Below are positions 1-11,727 of a stretch of 64,000 nucleotides of DNA, piece after piece (position 1 is the first letter of the stretch; every line of letters begins with the position of its first letter). The position numbers were made by a program, and so were the translations under genes. The DNA comes from Caprella mutica (Eukaryota; Arthropoda; Malacostraca; Amphipoda; Caprellidae), in assembly GCA_947561585.1 (NCBI GenBank), contig CANNZV010000269.1, positions 1-64,000 of the forward strand, read 5' to 3'. Below the pieces are notes generated by a model, which saw only the letters and a program-made list of their open reading frames with translations, did not search any database and was not told where the DNA came from.

Positions 1-2170
1 TCAATCACTGTATTTCTACAGTCAATCACTGTATTTCTACAGTCAATCACTGTATTTCTACAGTCATTCACTGTATTTCTACAGTCAATCACTGTATTTC
101 TACAGTCAATCACTGTATTTCTACAGTCAATCACTGTATTTCTACAGTCAATCACTGTATTTCTACAGTCAATCACTGTATTTTTACAGTCAATCATTGT
201 ATTTTCTACAGTCAATCACTCTATTTCTACAGTCAATCACTGTATTTGTACAGTCAATCACTGTATTTCTACAGTCAATCACTGTATTTCTACAGTCAAT
301 CACTGTATTTCTACAGTCAATCACTGTATTTCTACAGTCAATCTTTGTATTTCTACAGTCAATCACTGTATTTCTACAGTCAATCACTGTATTTCTACAG
401 TCAATCACTGTATTTCTACAGTCAATCACTGTATTTCAACAGTCAATCACTGTATTTCTACAGTCAATCACTGTATTTCTACAGTCAATCACTGTATTTC
501 TACAGTCAATCTTGTATTTCTACAGTCAATCACTGTATTTCTACAGTCAATCACTGTATTTCTACAGTCAATCACTGTATTTTTACAGTCAATCACTGTA
601 TTTCTACAGTCAATCACTGTATTTCTACAGTCAATCACTGTATTTCTACAGTCAATCACTGTATTTCAACAGTCAATCTTTGTATTTCTACAGTCAATCT
701 TTGTATTTTCTACAGTCAATCACTCTATTTCCACAGTCAATCACTGTATTTCTACAGTCAATCACTGTATTTCTACAGTCAATCACTGTATTTCAACAGT
801 CAATCACTGTATTTCTACAGTCAATCACTGTATTTCTACAGTCAATCACTGTATTTCAACAGTCAATCACTGTATTTCTACAGTCAATCTTTGTATTTTC
901 TACAGTCAATCACTCTATTTCCACAGTCAATCACTGTATTTCTACAGTCAATCACTGTATTTCTACAGTCAATCACTGTATTTCTACAGTCAATCTTTGT
1001 ATTTTCTACAGTCAATCACTCTATTTCCACAGTCAATCACTGTATTTCTACAGTCAATCTTTGTATTTCTACAGTCAATCACTGTATTTCTACAGTCAAT
1101 CTTTGTATTTTCTACAGTCAATCACTCTATTTCCACAGTCAATCACTGTATTTCTACAGTCAATCACTGTATTTCTACAGTCAATCACTGTATTTCTACA
1201 GTCAATCACTGTATTTCTACAGTCAATCACTGTATTTCTACAGTCAATCACTGTATTTCTACAGTCAATCACTGTATTTCTACAGTCAATCACTGTATTT
1301 CTACAGTCAATCACTGTATTTCTACAGTCAATCACTGTATTTCTACAGTCAATCACTGTATTTCTACAGTCAATCACTGTATTTCTACAGTCAATCACTC
1401 TATTTCCACAGTCAATCACTGTATTTCTACAGTCAATCACTGTATTTCAACAGTCAATCACTGTATTTCTACAGTCAATCACTGTATTTCTACAGTCAAT
1501 CACTGTATTTCTACAGTCAATCACTGTATTTCTACAGTCAATCACTGTATTTCTACAGTCAATCACTGTATTTCTACAGTCAATCACTGTATTTCTACAG
1601 TCAATCACTGTATTTCTACAGTTAATCACTGTATTTTTACAGTCAATCACTGTATTTCTACAGTCAATCACTGTATTTCTACAGTCAATCACTGTATTTC
1701 TACAGTCAATCACTGTATTTCTACAGTCAATCACTGTATTTCTACAGTCAATCACTGTATTTCTACAGTCAATCACTGTATTTCTACAGTTAATCACTGT
1801 ATTTCTACAGTCAATCACTGTATTTCTACAGTCAATCACTGTATTTCTACAGTCAATCACTGTATTTCTACAGTCAATCACTGTATTTCTACAGTCAATC
1901 ACTGTATTTCTACAGTCAATCACTGTATTTCTACAGTCAATCACTGTATTTCTACAGTCAATCACTGTATTTCTACAGTTAATCACTGTATTTCTACAGT
2001 CAATCACTGTATTTCTACAGTCAATCACTGTATTTCTACAGTCAATCACTGTATTTCTACAGTCAATCACTGTATTTCTACAGTCAATCACTGTATTTCT
2101 ACAGTCAATCACTGTATTTCTACAGTCAATCACTGTATTTCTACAGTCAATCACTGTATTTTTTCAGTCA
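1..2170 (+). repeat. 21-bp tandem array, left arm (about 103 units, cut by window edge)
   Basis: Near-perfect 21-bp units built around ACTGTATTTCTACAGT. This core is an inverted repeat (ACTGTA, loop TTTC, TACAGT), so every unit can form a 6-bp stem. A variant pair, CTTTGTATTTTC followed by CACTCTATTTCCAC, recurs near 690, 880, 990 and 1,100, which shows local higher-order duplication. Because 21 is seven codons, long open frames run through four of the six frames; they are not genes. The reverse-complement partner is the array at 54,859-59,310. Confidence 0.97.
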
Positions 2171-2442
2171 AAATCTGAAGGTCAATCGATATCCAAACAA
2201 AATGGCGGTTCCTTCATAACATAATAAATATCTAATGTTTTAACTCTTCACTCATTTTATTTCCTTATTTTCTTTTATTTACTCAAATTTCAACACTTTT
2301 CCTTTTTCTAAATGACGTCACGTACATTTGGTGTTTGGTAATTAATTTTATTGCCAGCACGCGCTATCCCTAAAAACAGGAATTGGTTATCATTTTTGTA
2401 GCGTACAGTCAACCACCAGGAGTAGACATGACTGTACAGTCA
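2171..2442. other. Single-copy arm segment flanking the 21-bp array
   Basis: Nearly identical in reverse complement to 54,600-54,858, which anchors the outer part of the inverted duplication. It contains a perfect palindromic CRE-type site, TGACGTCA, at 2,313-2,320, conserved at 54,711-54,718. No coding frame is recognised. Confidence 0.85.
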
Positions 2443-3297
2443 ACCACCAGATTGAAAATGACTAATAAACCAATAAACTCATGTACTTAGTGAATATTTA
2501 ATGTATTTAGTAATTATTTATTGTAATTGGTAATTATTTATTGTAATTGGTAATTATTTATTGTAATTGGTAATTATTTATTGTAATTGGTAATTATTTA
2601 TTGTAATTGGTAATTATTTATTGTAATTGGTAATTATTTATTGTAATTGGTAATTATTTATTGTAATTGGTAATTATTTATTGTAATTGGTAATTATTTA
2701 TTGTAATTGGTAATTATTTATTGTAATTGGTAATTATTTCAATTGGTAATTATTTATTGTAATTGGTAATTATTTATTGTAATTGGTAATCATTTATTGT
2801 AATTGGTAATTATTTATTGTAATTGGTAATTATTTATTGTAATTGGTAATTATTTATTGTAATTGGTAATTATTTATTGTAATTGGTAATTATTTATTGT
2901 AATTGGTAATTATTTATTGTAATTGGTAATTATTTATTGTAATTGGTAATTATTTATTGTAATTGGTAATTATTTATTGTAATTGGTAATTATTTATTGT
3001 AATTGGTAATTATTTCAATTGGTAATTATTTATTGCAGAAAGTAACTTCTTATCGTTACGGAATAATTCAAGTTATTTAATTTATTTATTGATAAATTAC
3101 TACCAATTTATCAAAATCAGTCAAACGCTAAATGATGTAATTATTATTCAATAAATTAATAAAATTGCAATGTCATCTTTGTAAATTATATTCTACATAA
3201 AGTCATGGTACACTAGTTTAACGTCCTTTCAAAACATTCACTTCTTTTCATTATTCTACTCTTGTAAAGTTTAACAATTTAAAATGTTGTAACTTGC
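2443..3297. other. Left-arm-only block carrying the 20-bp array
   Basis: Comparison with the right arm shows an insertion or deletion of about 855 bp. In the right arm (read as reverse complement) GACTGTACAGTCA is followed directly by an A-run and CAAAAGAGGAGCG. In the left arm these are separated by the 20-bp array plus about 260 bp of AT-rich single-copy sequence. A duplicated ACAGTCAACCACCAG lies at the outer junction. Confidence 0.8.
2511..3036 (+). repeat. 20-bp tandem array (about 26 units), left arm only
   Basis: Head-to-tail copies of TAATTATTTATTGTAATTGG with very few variants. Two units are shortened by loss of TTTATTG-type bases (near 2,740 and 3,015). It lies inside the block missing from the right arm. 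Confidence 0.96.
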
Positions 3298-4330
3298 AAC
3301 AAAAGAGGAGCGTTTAGCGCATCCAATCTTGTTCTCTTCGGGGTTTTTAAAGCGTATTTCTGTGTGTGGTCTGCAGTCAGTGAAATAAATTGAATTGTCA
3401 GTTGAGTACAGTCGGTAACAGTAAAAACACCCCATACGCTATATGGTGCGTTATGGCAACTATGTCAGTTTTAGGACTGTGAAATACTCATACTTTGGTA
3501 AACACAAACGAATAAAGATCTATTAAAAATAACAAACGAAAATGATAACAAGTTTGCTATGGCAGGGCGAGGTGTGCCCGTCAGTCACACATCAAATCGT
3601 GCATCTTCTGTTAAATGGAGCTCTGTCACACAGCCTTCATATTTGAATATACGCTCTTAATAGTAACCTAGCCGCTGGCGCGGGCACACCAGTCCTCTAG
3701 GAACAATAATAAAATCCGATTTGGAAGCTGAATTTTCATGACTATCTCTCTCTCACATAATTAAATGAGAAAAAATGCCAAAAGTTTCACATAATTAATA
3801 TGAAAAGTCGTCAAGTTCCGTACAGAGTGACAAGCCCCGCCCATTCAGTAATACCAAAGAAATATTATAAAGAAAAAATATCTAAAAATCAATTCGGTAA
3901 GAATTTATGAGATTTAGTGAGAGCAGGTTCTGACGCGCCAGCGGCTAGGTAAGTGAGAAACTTTTGTGGGTCTAGGTTACTAGGGTTAATATTAAAATCT
4001 TACCATTTTTCACCTTTGTTTTTTTATCTAATCGAGTGTAATTATATGAGAAAAAAGTCATGAAAAGACAGCATCTAAATCGCTTTAGAATTGAAGTTAT
4101 TGATATTTTCCCGTCAGAGCTGATTCGCACGAACCAGCCTCTAGGTTAGTAGGTTTTATTTTATTGATGTTAAATCTAATAGACATATTTTGTAATTATA
4201 ACTGCTCTATTAGAAATAATCACTTTAATTACTATATACCTGAAAGTACCTTGTTATTTATCGTAACAATCCAGAGCCACACTAGGTAGGTAACTACAAG
4301 GTTTTTTAATAACTTATTTCAAAGATTTAA
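3298..4330. other. Diverged arm segment with repeated GGTTC...CTAGG modules, no gene seen
   Basis: Matches 53,285-54,598 in reverse complement, more diverged than the region near the gene. Diverged modules share a GAGC-GGTTC core followed by CTAGGTTAGTAGG or GGCTAGGTAAGTGAG (near 3,925, 4,115, 54,230). The string CTAGCCGCTGGCGCG recurs in both orientations. Stops interrupt all frames I checked. Confidence 0.5.
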
Positions 4331-4460
4331 TTTCGGTACCCAGATGTTGCACCCCTGCCTAACCAACCCAAAGGCAGATGCCACCCACTGTACGGGACCA
4401 CATGGTCACCTGTTGACGCCCAGGTGACTTAATTAACCAAGGGTAAATAACTTAACTTAC
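4331..4460. other. Highly conserved noncoding block shared by both arms
   Basis: About 120 bp starting GGTACCCAGATGTTGCACC is almost unchanged in the right arm (53,150-53,270), although neighbouring sequence is diverged. A short frame beginning ATGTTGCACCCC is open in both arms but ends differently, so coding is doubtful. Function unknown. Confidence 0.5.
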
Positions 4461-4712
4461 CTACCTCTAAGGTAACTTAATTACATCTAAGGTAACTCCG
4501 TTACCTCAACGGCTGAAAAATTAAAAAAAAAATGTTAATTATAATCTATTATTCCATTGTTCTATTTGGCGATATTTACCATTTTTTATTTCTAATATTT
4601 AATAAAACTGTCAAAAGTTTTAAAATTGTGAAACACAATTCATAATTTCCATGGTACATATCGCTAATTTAATAATCTTCATTACGTTCCTATTCGCTCA
4701 ACCAAATCAGTT

Positions 4713-4806
4713 GAAGGGGGTCATGCTACCCCAATGGGGGTTGTTTGGGGGTCATGCTACCCTAGTGGGGTTGTTTGGGGGTTAGGCTACCCCAGTGGGG
4801 GTTGTT
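4713..4806 (+). repeat. G-rich tandem repeat (3 units)
   Basis: Three units of roughly 30 bp share GGGGGT-ATGCTACCCC and GGGGTTGTTT. G-runs of 4-5 suggest quadruplex potential. The right arm holds about two units at 52,790-52,862. Confidence 0.8.
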
Positions 4807-4821
4807 CATCCCCCCCTCCAG

Positions 4822-4946
4822 ACCGCCCATGTTAAAAATCAGAGCGGGTGGTCACCGACAATCTCCGTAATGAAGACATTGAGGCACGATGAAGTTGTTA
4901 CGCTGACGTGTGGGGCCAACGAGGAGAAACACCATGGAAAAGGTAC
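4822..4946 (+). pseudogene. Possible Ig-domain exon fragment
   Basis: A polypyrimidine tract ending CCCCCCTCCAG is followed by an open frame whose core reads TISVMKTLRHDEVVTLTCGA. This resembles the A'/B strands of an Ig domain with its first cysteine. It ends at GGAAAAGGTACTGG, a plausible donor in phase 1, which would match the phase of the first confident exon. The right-arm counterpart (52,663-52,787, minus) keeps the core but then diverges to a stop. No second half of the Ig domain (Trp, YxC) is seen before the 13-bp array. It could be a lost upstream Ig exon or chance. Confidence 0.3.
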
Positions 4947-4964
4947 TGGAAAAGGTTTGATGGA

Positions 4965-5655
4965 ATGGTGTACTGTAATGGTGTACTGGAATGGTGTACT
5001 GGAATGGTCCACTGGAATGGTGTACTGGAATGATTTACTGCAATGGTGTACTGAAATGGAGTACTTGAATGATGTACTGGAATGATGTACTGGAATGATG
5101 TACTGGAATGGTGTACTGGAATGGTGTACTGGAATGGTGTACTGGAATGGTGTACTGGAATGGTGTATTGGAATTGTGTACTGGAATGGTGTACTGGAAT
5201 GGTGTACTGGAATTGTGTTCTGGAATGGTGTATTGGAATGGTGTACTGGAAAAGTGTACTGGAATGGTGTACTAGAATGGTGTACTGGAATGGTGTATTG
5301 GAATGGTGTATTGGAATGGTGTATTGGAATGGTGTATTGGAATGGTGTACTGGAATGGTGTACTGGAATGGTGTACTGGAATGGTGTACTGGAATGGTGT
5401 ACTGGAATGGTGTACTGGAACGGTGTACTGGAATGGTGTACTGGAATGGTGTACTGGAATGGTGTACTGGAATGGTGTATTGGAATGGTGTACTGGAATG
5501 GTGTACTGAAATGGTGTACTGAAATGATGTACTGGAATGGTGTACTGGAATGGTGTACTGGAATGGTGTACTAGAATGGTGTACTGGAATGGCGTACTGG
5601 AATGGTGTACAGGAATGGTGTACTGGAATGGTGTACTGGAATGGTGTACTGGAAT
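4965..5655 (+). repeat. 13-bp tandem array (about 53 units)
   Basis: Copies of GGAATGGTGTACT, with occasional TATTGG, GATGTACT and ACTAGAATGG variants. It begins immediately after the candidate Ig exon fragment, in GGAAAAGGTACTGG-like sequence that looks like the seed. Partner: 52,075-52,655. Open frames in several frames are repeat artefacts. Confidence 0.96.
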
Positions 5656-5984
5656 CATTACCGTTCAGGTGGTCTATATTTGTACCTGGAATTCTTTAGT
5701 ATGAAATTTAAAGTTTTTCTTGCTTGAAGTCACAGTTTGTTGTGCCCACTCTATCAGCATTGGGAATATTCCAGTCTATTTCTAGATTAGCAAGGAATGG
5801 GAATATTCCAGCCTATTTCAACTGTGGTTATCATATAACCAGGATATTAGTTGCGGTTATCCTCTCAGCTACCCCGTGGTTATCATCTAACCAGGATATA
5901 ACTGCAACAATAACCATCCATTGTTAGTCTCCACGCTACAATAATTTAGTCGTTATAATTGACGGGAGTCAGGAATTAGACTTA
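5656..5984. other. Arm segment with short inverted repeats, no gene
   Basis: Contains repeated GGGAATATTCCAG and GGTTATCAT-TAACCAGGATAT segments that can pair with each other. The first part matches 52,030-52,075 and the last part matches 50,565-50,700 in reverse complement. Between these two points the right arm has gained the foldback element. Confidence 0.5.
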
Positions 5985-6668
5985 AGAATAGGCATAGCTG
6001 CTGATTTTAGACTTTAGAATAGGTATACCTGCTGATTTTAGAGTTTAGAATAGGTATACCTGCTGATTTTAGACTTTAGAATAGGTATACCTGCTGATTT
6101 TATACTTTAGAATAGGTATACCTGCTGATTTTAGACTTTAGAATAGGTATACCTGCTGATTTTAGACTTTAGAATAGGTATACCTGCTGATTTTAGACTT
6201 TAGAATAGGTATACCTGCTGATTTTATACTTTAGAATAGGTATAGCTGCTGATTTTAGACTTTAGAATAGGTATAGCTGCTGATTTTAGACTTTAGAATA
6301 GGTATACCTGCTGATTTTAGACTTTAGAATAGGTATACCTGCTGATTTTAGACTTTAGAATAGGTATACCTGCTGATTTTAGACTTTAGAATAGGTATAC
6401 CTGCTGATTTTAGAGTTTAGAATAGGTATACCTGCTGATTTTAGACTTTAGAATAGGTATACCTGCTGATTTTATACTTTAGAATAGGTATAGCTGCTGA
6501 TTTTAGACTTTAGAATAGGTATAGCTGCTGATTTTAGACTTTAGAATAGGTATACCTGCTGATTTTAGACTTTAGAATAGGTATACCTGCTGATTTTAGA
6601 CTTTAGAATAGGTATACCTGCTGATTTTAGACTTTAGAATAGGTATACCTGCTGATTTTAGAGTTTGT
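5985..6668 (+). repeat. 31-bp tandem array (about 22 units)
   Basis: Units contain TAGGTATACCTGCTGA and TTTTAGACTTTAGAA. Sub-variants (TAGCTGCTG, TTATACTTT, TTAGAGTTT) recur in the same order at about 6,050-6,300 and 6,410-6,540, showing an internal segmental duplication. The right arm has only about two units (50,505-50,562). Confidence 0.96.
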
Positions 6669-7104
6669 TGGTAAATGTTAAACTGTGGGTCATTTTAACG
6701 CACACTCTGAGGTCTGACGTCACAGTTACTCACAGTCTAAAACAATAAATTAAAATGTGGTCTGTTTTGTGAATTATACTGAAGGAAAATGATCAAAACT
6801 TATTTGTGCAGTACTCCAGTGCAAAGTACAGTACTTTACTGTAAAGTACTGTGCATCTGTACTTCACTCATGTCACCCTTTTCCATTTCTCCCGAAGATT
6901 AAAGGGGAGATTAACAGCTGCCGGAGATTAAGAGATGATAATAATCTTCACAGAATAATCTTTGCTGTGAGTAATCATTATTTACCCTCTCATTGAAGGC
7001 AACACTCACTTCACTGGTAGAAAAGAGGAGGCAATTATTGTAGTATTTTATGCAGTCAATTGGAAGAGAAAAGATAAAGAAAACAGAAGGAAAATTGTGA
7101 AGAG
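6669..7104. other. Arm segment between arrays, no gene recognised
   Basis: Matches 50,060-50,504 in reverse complement. A short palindrome-rich stretch (6,813-6,865) contains AGTACAGTACTTTACTG and its complement; the right arm has expanded it to about five units (50,219-50,325). Open frames are short and show no family signature. Confidence 0.5.
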
Positions 7105-7262
7105 AATTCATTGTATCATGGATACCATTTAGAGGACTGTGCAATCTATTTATAGTATCCAATTTATCATGGATACCATTTAGAGGACTGTGCAATCTAT
7201 TTATGGTATCCAATGTATCATGTATACCATTTAGAGGACTGTGCAATCTCTGTACTCATAGA
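7105..7262 (+). repeat. ~52-bp tandem repeat (3 units)
   Basis: Three units starting at about 7,115, 7,166 and 7,218 share ATCATGGATACCATTTAGAG and GGACTGTGCAATC. I found no equivalent tandem copies at the matching place in the right arm. Confidence 0.85.
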
Positions 7263-7429
7263 ATATCCAATTAATGTATCATGGATACAAGGTACTTGAC
7301 TACCCAATGTATTTCGAGTACCCATTGTATCCAGGATACCATTCATAATTCCACTAATAGATACATCATTCTGACATGGTGAAATTTAGTTAGAATGGGA
7401 GGTATGTGTAGTGGGTGGTCTGTGTAGGG

Positions 7430-7498
7430 ACTGTGTACTATACAGGGTCTGTATACTTCACAGGGTCTGTATACTACACAGGGTCTGTATATTATTCA
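7430..7498 (+). repeat. 18-19-bp tandem repeat (3-4 units)
   Basis: Units of ACAGGGTCTGTATACT. The right arm has a related but rearranged cluster at 49,636-49,745 (AGACCCTGTGTAGTATAC plus a longer unit with CACACAGTCCCTACAC). Confidence 0.85.
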
Positions 7499-7996
7499 GT
7501 GTGTGTTTGTATTTTCAAATGTGTTTTAATTACTTAATTCACTCTGAACTTTTTTCAATTAATAGCAGTTTTTTTCCTCTCAATAACAGGAAAATTAAAA
7601 GAACAAATTATTGTTTGTGAGGCAATTAACCTGTTAGTGACCCGTGTGCCAAAATATTCCCTCACATTCACCCCTACAGGAGGTGAGGGGTTAAATAGGG
7701 GGTGATTACCAATTACCGTACAGTAATCACTCACCGACTGAACTAAATGTGAAATGGTACTCTTCTTGTTTTTTTTTTTTGGTTTAGGAAATCTTCCTCT
7801 GTTTTTATTGACAAAAGTTTAGGTTTTTCTTTCCTTAGATTTTGAGCTAAAGAAACTGTGTTCGATATTTGTACTTTTTGAATTTGTATTTTGTACCTTT
7901 TCCCTGCGAGTTGTTTCATTATTTTCTTTTCTCCTTTTCAGTTTTAGGAACTATTAAATAAAGACTGAGGTGTTAAATGTAGAGGTAGATTTTGCA

Positions 7997-9787
7997 TTGG
8001 AAGATCATCGATAATTACCCTGAAAGAACATCGATAATTACCTTGAAAGATCATCGATAATTACCCTGAAAGAACATCGATAATTACCCTGAAAGATCAT
8101 CGATAATTACCCTAGAAGATCATCGATAATTACCCTGGAAGATCATCGATAATTACCCTGGAAGATCATCGATAATTACCCTGAAAGATCATCGATAATT
8201 ACCCTGAAAGAACATCGATAATTACCCTGAAAGATCATCGATAATTACCCTAGAAGATCATCGATAATTACCCTGGAAGATCATCGATAATTACCCTGGA
8301 AGATCATCGATAATTACCCTGAAAGAACATCGATAATTACCCTGAAAGATCATCGATAATTACCCTAGAAGATCATCGATAATTACCCTGGAAGATCATC
8401 GATAATTACCCTGGAAGATCATCGATAATTACCCTGAAAGAACATCGATAATTACCCTGAAAGATCATCGATAATTACCCTAGAAGATCATCGATAATTA
8501 CCCTGAAAGAACATCGATAATTACCTTGAAAGATCATCGATAATTACCCTGAAAGAACATCGATAATTACCCTGAAAGATCATCGATAATTACCCTAGAA
8601 GATCATCGATAATTACCCTGGAAGATCATCGATAATTACCCTGGAAGATCATCGATAATTACCCTGAAAGATCATCGATAATTACCCTGAAAGAACATCG
8701 ATAATTACCCTGAAAGATCATCGATAATTACCCTAGAAGATCATCGATAATTACCCTGGAAGATCATCGATAATTACCCTGGAAGATCATCGATAATTAC
8801 CCTGAAAGAACATCGATAATTACCCTGAAAGATCATCGATAATTACCCTAGAAGATCATCGATAATTACCCTGGAAGATCATCGATAATTACCCTGGAAG
8901 ATCATCGATAATTACCCTGGAAGATCATCGATAATTACCCCGGAAGATCATCGATAATTACCCTGAAAGATCATCGATAATTACCCTGAAAGATCATCGA
9001 TAATTACCCTGAAAGAACATCGATAATTACCCTGAAAGATCATCGATAATTACCCTAGAAGATCATCGATAATTACCCTGGAAGATCATCGATAATTACC
9101 CTGGAAGATCATCGATAATTACCCTGGAAGATCATCGATAATTACCCTGGAAGATCATCGATAATTACCCCGGAAGATCATCGATAATTACCCTGAAAGA
9201 TCATCGATAATTACCCTGAAAGATCATCGATAATTACCCTGAAAGATCATCGATAATTACCCTGGAAGATCATCGATAATTACCCTGGAAGATCATCGAT
9301 AATTACCCTGGAAGATCATCGATAATAAACCTGGAAGATCATCGATAATTACCCTGGAAGATCATCGATAATTACCCTGGAAGATCATCGATAATTACCC
9401 TGGAAGATCATCGATAATTACCCTGGAAGATCATCGATAATTACCCTGAAAGATCATCGATAATTACCCTGGAAGATCATCGATAATTACCCTGGAAGAT
9501 CATCGATAATTACCCTGGAAGATCATCGATAATTACCCTGGAAGATCATCGATAATTACCCTGGAAGATCATCGATAATTACCCTGGAAGATCATCGATA
9601 ATTACCCTGGAAGATCATCGATAATTACCCTGAAAGATCATCGATAATTACCCTGGAAGATCATCGATAATTACCCTGGAAGATCATCGATAATTACCCT
9701 GGAAGATCATCGATAATTACCCTGGAAGATCATCGATAATTACCCTGGAAGATCATCGATAATTACCCTGGAAGATCATCGATAATA
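7997..9787 (+). repeat. 23-bp tandem array (about 78 units), left arm only
   Basis: Units contain AGATCATCGATAATTACC followed by CTGGA, CTGAA or CTAGA. Variant order (TGAAAGAACATC, TAGAAGATC, TGGAAGATC) repeats as multi-unit blocks through about 9,190, after which CTGG units dominate. This suggests block duplication followed by homogenisation of the 3' half. Confidence 0.97.
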
Positions 9788-9871
9788 GCCCTACAGAGGC
9801 ATCGGGTAAATCACAGCTTATTAGATAATTAAAAGGGATGATTGGATGTGATGCATCCTAGATACAGATTA

Positions 9872-10020
9872 CAGACTGATGCAGTAACCTGGATACAGAC
9901 TGGTGCAGTGGCCTGGATACAGACTGATGCAGTAGCCTGGATACAGACTGATGCAGTAGCCTGGATATAGACTGATGCAGTAGCCTGCATGGATACACAC
10001 TAATGCAATAGCCTGGATAC
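9872..10020 (+). repeat. 24-bp tandem repeat (about 6 units)
   Basis: Units of GGATACAGACTGATGCAGTA plus GCCT, with small variants (TGGTGCAGTGG, ATATAGAC). Lies in the left-only block. Confidence 0.88.
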
Positions 10021-10025
10021 AGACT

Positions 10026-10107
10026 ATACCCCCATACGACTATACCCCCATAGGCCTATACCCCCATAGGCCTATACCCCCATAGGCCTATACCCCCATA
10101 GGCCTAT
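10026..10107 (+). repeat. 16-bp tandem repeat (5 units)
   Basis: CCTATACCCCCATAGG units; each is a short inverted repeat (CCTAT...ATAGG). Lies in the left-only block. Confidence 0.88.
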
Positions 10108-10168
10108 CTTCCCCTCTCATCTGACACCACCCAAGGCAAGGCTAATCCCTCAGCTTTGTCCCTAGTTT

Positions 10169-11727
10169 GCTAATTGTTTTTGTTGTTGTTGTTGTTGTTG
10201 TTGAGAGTATTCGATAGTGTCCAAATCCCCACTCATCGATTACAATGTATAAGTACATATACTCTGTTTATTTGTTTATAAATCACCAAGTCTTTAAATT
10301 GCTTTACGGATTATTGTTCGTAACATCAAATGCAATGGAACTGGACTGTTATCACACTAGTGGTTAATTAATGAAGTGTTTGACTTCTAATTATTGGTGA
10401 TCAAAATTAAAAGACTGAATTTTATGAAATTGAATTCGTAGCACTAAATTATTTACCTCAGACTCCTAAACTGAACCACCAGTCACGTGATTTTCTGTTC
10501 CTTTTCTACTTAATGTTAATGTTTTTCTTTTCATTTCGATCACTGTGAACCAAAATCATTCGCTCTACTAATTACGTATTTCATTACAATATTCTTTCTT
10601 TCTTTCCTGTAAGACTAACCTAATTACCAGCAGTTAGGTCTGATGCATTTATGTCAAATGACGTCATTGGTAGTCAGACAAAACAAAACTGCAACCTAGT
10701 TACGAGTTCCTAGAACTATTATCCGGTCTCCAACCTCCCCTACTGCCGCCCAAACACTCACCTGGTTGTGACGCCACAGCATTGATGTGACAACTCTAAC
10801 ACCATAATATACAATAAATGCATTAGGGCTTACAGGAGACATATAAAAAAATCATCTTGCTTGCTATGATAGAGCAATTAAACACTACGTTCGTTACTTC
10901 CAAAGAAAGACAACGCTATACACTGAACTACCTTACTATATAGACAAGTAGCGAAACATAATTACATAATTTTTACCTTTTCGTGAGAATCATCAAGTTA
11001 CTTGCTGACGTGGCACTTATTCCGATGTTCCATCAATATTAGAATTTAAAAACCTACTCTCAGTATATCTTCGTTTCCTTCCATTCTCTTTCTTTCATCT
11101 GTTTTTATTACTCGGGATTTATATCTACGTACTTCATTTATTTTATACCTCTGCTGAGAGTTCCTTACTTATTCTGAGATTTGTTCAATGGAGCAAATAT
11201 ACGAATTGATATTTAATTCATTTGTATAGTTCGAATACAAATATTATATTCAGTTCTCTATTCGAATTATTAAATTCACTAAAATCTATAACATGCTGAA
11301 TAACTAATTCTCACTCTGGTTGGAAATAACTGATGTATACAGTTCAGAATTTGTTCGGAAATATAATATTTGCAGTGCGCAACTTTTCACTTTGGTAAGA
11401 CAGAATTTTTGAAGGAAAATATAATTTAAAGTTCAAGGAATGTATTAAATACATATCGGACAATATGTATTACTTATGACGAAATTAGGTATTTCTTCCT
11501 ATTTCGAATATCGTCTTGGATTGTATCCTGTTTAAGAAAAAGCGCTAAGGATATCTCTAGCAATGCTTGTTAGACAGCTCTTCGTTTCTTGTCATTACTA
11601 TTTCTGCTTTTAACATTAGCATCATCTATAATTTCCCTATTAATTAAATTAATGTGAATTTTCTAAGGAATCGTTCTATAACACATCCGTCACCGAAGTT
11701 TCTAACGAACATTTTCTTCGTTTTCAG
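10169..11727 (+). other. Intron or 5' flank upstream of the first visible exon, left copy
   Basis: Single-copy sequence matching 47,802-49,340 in reverse complement. It begins with a (TTG)n microsatellite. No signal-peptide exon (ATG, hydrophobic run, donor) could be found here. It ends in a good acceptor, TTTTCTTCGTTTTCAG. Most likely it is part of a long intron, since the first visible exon starts inside a codon. Confidence 0.6.

Larger units (their letters stand above)
7771..10168. other. 2.4-kb block present only in the left arm
   Basis: The right arm (49,330-49,375, reverse complement) reads continuously from GGTACTCTTCTTG into a TTG microsatellite and GAGAGTATTCGAT. In the left arm those two ends are separated by 2.4 kb holding the 23-bp array, two shorter arrays and AT-rich sequence. 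Both edges are T-rich or TTG-rich, so slippage or microhomology could explain gain or loss. Confidence 0.8.

Noticed and set aside
197..2224. Open frames of up to 675 codons in the left 21-bp array (and up to 658 codons at 57,365-59,341)
   Set aside because: The unit is seven codons long and stop-free in four frames, so frames of any length arise on both strands. No start context, splice signals or non-repeat domain.
4795..5658. Overlapping frames on both strands rich in WNGVLEWCTGMVY-type or TPFQYTIPVHHS-type repeats
   Set aside because: Translations of the 13-bp array in different frames; not conserved in length or frame in the right arm.
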